From: Oscillospiraceae bacterium
GTDB lineage: Bacteria > Bacillota > Clostridia > Clostridiales > Clostridiaceae
Direction of reading: 5' to 3'
DNA: 6,920 nt
Assembly: GCA_009785875.1 (NCBI GenBank)
Contig: WQUF01000103.1
Coordinates: 1-6,920, forward strand
Below the pieces are notes generated by a model. That model made no database searches, was not told where the DNA came from, and saw nothing but the letters and a program-made list of their open reading frames with translations. The position numbers were made by a program, and so were the translations under genes. Positions 4,258-6,920 of this stretch are shown one piece after another (the first letter of the stretch is position 1; every line of letters begins with the position of its first letter).

Positions 4258-5685
4258 TTAGAAAGGAGCTATTACCTCACATTCATTTATTAAGAATAGA
4301 TCTTCATTTTGATCATTTATATCCAGTAATCTCTTAGTAAAACCGCTCTTTGAGAATATTCCATAGATAAACTTGTAATTTTTAAATGCTCTATTAATTT
4401 CATTAGAGTTTATAATTTTCCTTTGGAGATCAAAGAAAACATCAGCATCCACCGGTTTCATATGATATTTACATTCTCCTGCAAATACAATTTTATTTCT
4501 ATTATCAAGAGCCATTACATCGATTTGTGTATCGCTTTTACCGTAGTCGTTTAGCCAATAGGAGCCGATTTTTGAAAGAGTAAATGATATAATTTTATTT
4601 TTACAAAGCTCAACAAATATGTTTTTACAAATATCTTCATAAGAAAAGGCGACAAAGCTTGTAATAAAATCCTTATCCAATTCTTCAAATACAATATCCA
4701 TGTTGTTAAACTCTAATTCATCCCTAAATGGATAGACATATTTAAACCAAAATTTCATGAAGTTATCGGATATAAAATAGAGACCCTTTCTTGAATTTAA
4801 AAAGTCTTTCTCTGTTATTGGAACTTGCTTTTCTAAAAATCCGATGTCTATCAATGTTTTTAAATAAGGCGATAGTTTTTTGGATTCAATTTCCAGGATA
4901 CTTGCTATATTTCCTATTTTATGATTGCCATCAGCTATAGTTTTGATTATAGAAAAATATGATGCAGGATCTCTAGTCTCTTCTTTTAATAGGAAAAGTG
5001 GCTCTTCGTATAAAAAACTGTTTTTAAAAAGTACAGTCTCAGTGATATTATCTTTAAGGGATTTGCTGTTATTAAAAAATTCAAAATATTTAGGAACCCC
5101 ACCAGTTATTGAAAACTTTTCTACGGAAGAAGTGAAGGCATCATTTGACAATGAATGAATCTCCATAAAAGATAATGGCATTAGTCGTATTTGAGCTGTC
5201 CTCCTACCGTATAAAGGGCTATCGTAATTTAAAGTGTATTTTTTCATCATGCTGATAAAGGATCCACAGAGAATGAGCATAATATTATTGTCTTTTAATC
5301 TTTCATCCCAAATTTTTTGAAATATAGACGGTATAGCTGAGTTTACTTTAACTAAATAAGGAAACTCATCGATGACGATTATCTTTTTCTCATTCTTTTT
5401 AAAGTTAATGATTATATCAAATAAGTCGTACCAATTTGTAAATTTAGCGTTTTTTAAGTATTGCTGCTCAGTAAATTTGGATATACTCGAAGCAAAGTGG
5501 CTTAAGACAAGAGATTCAACTTCTTCGGTAGCCAAATAATACAAAGCATTTTTATCTTTTACAAATTCTTTGATCAATGTGGTTTTGCCAACTCTGCGGC
5601 GTCCATAGATGACAACAAAACTGCTGTCATGATCATATTCACGCTGTAGTGTTTCAAGTTCTTGCTTTCTGCCGATAAATTTCAT
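4258..5685 (-). CDS. ATPase_2/DUF234-type AAA+ ATPase with nuclease-like C-terminus
   Basis: This is an intact 475-residue cytoplasmic protein. The N-terminal P-loop domain starts F-I-G-R-K-Q-E-L. It has a Walker A G-R-R-R-V-G-K-T (28-35), a Walker B I-I-V-I-D-E-F-P (102-109, Asp106/Glu107), a sensor-like L-I-L-C-G-S (137-142) and the family's I-T-G-G-V-P-K-Y (193-200). A winged-helix-like region (about 255-300) follows. The C-terminal third is of DUF234 type and contains T-Q-I-D-V-M (Asp389) and F-A-G-E-C-K (Glu404, Lys406), a D...E-x-K pattern of PD-(D/E)XK nucleases. Length and order are normal for this large archaeal/bacterial family, whose cellular job is not settled. DNA-related or stress roles are guesses. 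The ATG at 5685-5683 follows AAAGGAG (complement of 5693-5699), 7 bases away. It converges on the toxin island and has no obvious functional tie to it. Confidence 0.9.
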   Translation of the reverse strand: MKFIGRKQELETLQREYDHDSSFVVIYGRRRVGKTTLIKEFVKDKNALYYLATEEVESLVLSHFASSISKFTEQQYLKNAKFTNWYDLFDIIINFKKNEKKIIVIDEFPYLVKVNSAIPSIFQKIWDERLKDNNIMLILCGSFISMMKKYTLNYDSPLYGRRTAQIRLMPLSFMEIHSLSNDAFTSSVEKFSITGGVPKYFEFFNNSKSLKDNITETVLFKNSFLYEEPLFLLKEETRDPASYFSIIKTIADGNHKIGNIASILEIESKKLSPYLKTLIDIGFLEKQVPITEKDFLNSRKGLYFISDNFMKFWFKYVYPFRDELEFNNMDIVFEELDKDFITSFVAFSYEDICKNIFVELCKNKIISFTLSKIGSYWLNDYGKSDTQIDVMALDNRNKIVFAGECKYHMKPVDADVFFDLQRKIINSNEINRAFKNYKFIYGIFSKSGFTKRLLDINDQNEDLFLINECEVIAPF

Positions 5686-5701
5686 GTGTTGACTCCTTTA
5701 T

Positions 5702-5730
5702 CTAATTTAGATTAGACTAATTATAATTAG
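5702..5730. promoter_or_regulatory. Two tandem 14-bp palindromes, probable operator
   Basis: CTAATTTAGATTAG (5702-5715, CTAAT/ATTAG half-sites) and the perfect palindrome CTAATTATAATTAG (5717-5730) lie side by side with 15-base periodicity. The second covers the -10 box of the ATPase promoter and the first covers the expected transcription start. A repressor dimer bound here would block transcription. The regulator is not identified. Confidence 0.5.
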
Positions 5731-5748
5731 AATAAATGGGGAAGTCAA
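5720..5748 (-). promoter_or_regulatory. Sigma-A promoter of the ATPase gene
   Basis: Read on the minus strand, TTGACT (complement of 5743-5748) and a perfect TATAAT (complement of 5720-5725) are separated by exactly 17 bases. The -10 box is about 35 bases upstream of the ATG. This is the best promoter in the window. Confidence 0.85.
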
Positions 5749-5763
5749 TATAGGGATCAATAA

Positions 5764-5890
5764 TTAACTTGAGAGTTAAAAGTTCTAATCACAAAAAGAA
5801 CAAATTAATATTTTAAAGCATAGACTAATATATAAAGAAATATGGATTTTTTTCTTTTTTTAATCATATTAATAATATAGTTAGTATATT
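5764..5890. other. Intergenic inverted repeats between the divergent ATPase and flippase genes
   Basis: Two small hairpins lie here: TTAACT-TGAG-AGTTAA (5764-5779), and AATATA-GTTAG-TATATT (5874-5890), which ends just before the flippase ribosome binding site. The rest is A/T-rich with a long T-tract near 5846-5861. I see no convincing -35/-10 pair for the flippase gene. Palindromes this short are frequent in DNA this AT-rich. Confidence 0.3.
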
Positions 5891-5906
5891 AAAAGGAGAG
5901 TTAAAT

Positions 5907-6920
5907 ATGAAAAAACAAGATCTATTAAAAGGCACATTTATATTAGTAGCTGGGTCAGTCATAGCTAAATTTTTAGGTGTGTTTTTTAGATATCCCATTA
6001 TACTCCTCTTAGGAGATGAAGGCATCGCTTTTTATCAATTAGTTTTTCCATTGCATATGTTCTTTATGGGTTTTGCATATGGAATACCTATTGCCATGTC
6101 TAAACTGATATCAGAATCAAGGGCTATGAACAGAAATGAGCAAAATGTTATTTTAACTCAAGGACTCTTATTTATGACAATATTAGGAGGAGGGTTTTCA
6201 TGCCTATTGTTAGCATTTTCTAAAGAGATCATAAGCTTTTTAAAATGGAACCCAGGAAGCTATTATGCTTTTATGGGAATATCCATTGCACCATTTATAA
6301 TCGGAATGCTCTCTGTTTTTAGAGGGTATTTCCAAGGAATGCAAAACATGTATCCTTCAGCTATTTCTCAAATAATCGAACAGATAGGAAGGGTTATTTT
6401 TGGAGTAGGTTTTGCATATATTCTCATCTCACGTAGCATTCAATTAGCAGCAGGTGGAGCAGCTCTTGGAACTTCAATAGGTGGGATTATCGCCCTGATT
6501 TTTTTAGTATTCTATTTTATTTTAACAAAAGAAAAAAACAAAAAAATCTTAAAAAAAGAGAAACGAAATTTTTTGAAAAGAATTTTAGATATTGCTATAC
6601 CGATCTCAATAGGAGCTTCTGTACCTGCAATAATGGCTTTAATTGACTCCATCATCATACCACAAAGGCTTGCAGTGGCAGGTTTTAATTTTGTACAATC
6701 AGCCATACTATATGGGCAATTAACAGGGAAAGCTTCAGTATTAATAAATATACCACTTACCCTTTCAATGGCTCTCAATACTTCAATAGTACCTATACTA
6801 TCGGAACATTATATTTTAAAGAATTATAAAGAGATAAATAGAAAATCTCAGGTTGCATATAGGCTTTCATTTGCAATTTCACTTCCGTCATGTGTAGGGT
6901 TGTTTTTGCTGTCTAATCAA
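5907..6920 (+). CDS. SpoVB/MurJ-type lipid-linked polysaccharide flippase, N-terminal 338 aa
   Basis: The frame is open from ATG 5907 to the window edge, so the C-terminal third is missing (the family is usually about 500-550 residues). AAAAGGAGAG (5891-5900) is a strong ribosome binding site. The protein begins MKKQDLLKGTFILVAGSVIA and shows repeated hydrophobic membrane segments (about residues 10-35, 42-64, 82-103, 121-137, 162-177, 183-206, 230-250 and 272-292). The loop F-R-G-Y-F-Q-G (138-144), then a Y-P-S-A and E-Q-I-G-R stretch (149-162), is characteristic of the MOP-superfamily polysaccharide exporters that include SpoVB and MurJ/YtgP. A lysine-rich cytoplasmic loop (207-224) separates the two six-helix halves. 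The role would be moving lipid-linked cell-wall or cortex precursors across the inner membrane. Clostridia carry several paralogues, so I do not choose between SpoVB and MurJ. Confidence 0.9.
   Translation, partial: MKKQDLLKGTFILVAGSVIAKFLGVFFRYPIILLLGDEGIAFYQLVFPLHMFFMGFAYGIPIAMSKLISESRAMNRNEQNVILTQGLLFMTILGGGFSCLLLAFSKEIISFLKWNPGSYYAFMGISIAPFIIGMLSVFRGYFQGMQNMYPSAISQIIEQIGRVIFGVGFAYILISRSIQLAAGGAALGTSIGGIIALIFLVFYFILTKEKNKKILKKEKRNFLKRILDIAIPISIGASVPAIMALIDSIIIPQRLAVAGFNFVQSAILYGQLTGKASVLINIPLTLSMALNTSIVPILSEHYILKNYKEINRKSQVAYRLSFAISLPSCVGLFLLSNQ

Noticed and set aside
753..4260. Insertion sequence or phage remnant behind the island
   Set aside because: No transposase, integrase or long terminal inverted repeats are seen. 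The only repeats are the 61-bp terminator repeat and the 16-bp duplication.
4925..5158. Plus-strand open frame inside the ATPase gene
   Set aside because: Antisense shadow of a long, motif-rich gene.
6512..6778. Minus-strand open frame inside the flippase gene
   Set aside because: Antisense of the lysine-rich loop and following membrane helix of the flippase; no ribosome binding site.
1..6920. CRISPR array, tRNA or rRNA genes
   Set aside because: No regularly spaced repeats and no tRNA- or rRNA-like segments were noticed on either strand.

Overview
The window is AT-rich DNA with Shine-Dalgarno sites of the AAAGGAG type. It carries gene families typical of Clostridia and related Bacillota: a DUF1659-like/DUF2922-like pair and a SpoVB/MurJ-type flippase. 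A low-GC anaerobic Firmicute is the best guess; nothing narrows it to a genus.

Layout. Positions 1-152 hold the 5' end of an unrecognised minus-strand gene. Positions 318-753 hold two short, tightly coupled plus-strand genes (DUF1659-like, then DUF2922-like). Positions 801-4161 form a degraded plus-strand island of three polymorphic-toxin C-terminal 'tips', each followed by a short gene in the position of an immunity gene. Cassette 1 is an RCC1-repeat tail running into a small K-F-x-x-H toxin-like domain, plus a 166-aa partner. Cassette 2 is a pretoxin/linker piece running into a toxin-like domain of unassigned family, plus a 94-aa helical partner. Cassette 3 is a domain whose motifs match the CD38/ADP-ribosyl-cyclase NADase family, plus an Imm74-like gene. 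A further unrecognised fragment follows. Factor-independent terminators close cassettes 1 and 2 and the end of the island. The last two belong to a 61-bp direct repeat that flanks cassette 3.

Every toxin piece lacks its N-terminal part and carries at least one frame break. The first two partner genes are open, while the third is broken by an exact 16-bp tandem duplication. The simplest reading is a graveyard or reservoir of orphan toxin tips, where immunity outlasts the toxins. The break in the CD38-like tip falls exactly on an in-phase A AAA AAG slippery heptamer, so programmed -1 frameshifting cannot be excluded from sequence alone.

Positions 4258-5685 (minus) encode an intact ATPase of the archaeal ATPase_2/DUF234 type with a nuclease-like C-terminus. 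Its promoter is near-consensus and carries two tandem 14-bp palindromes over and just after the -10 box. From 5907 to the window end (plus) lies the N-terminal 338 residues of a SpoVB/MurJ-type lipid-linked polysaccharide flippase. The last two genes are divergent and have no visible link to the toxin island.
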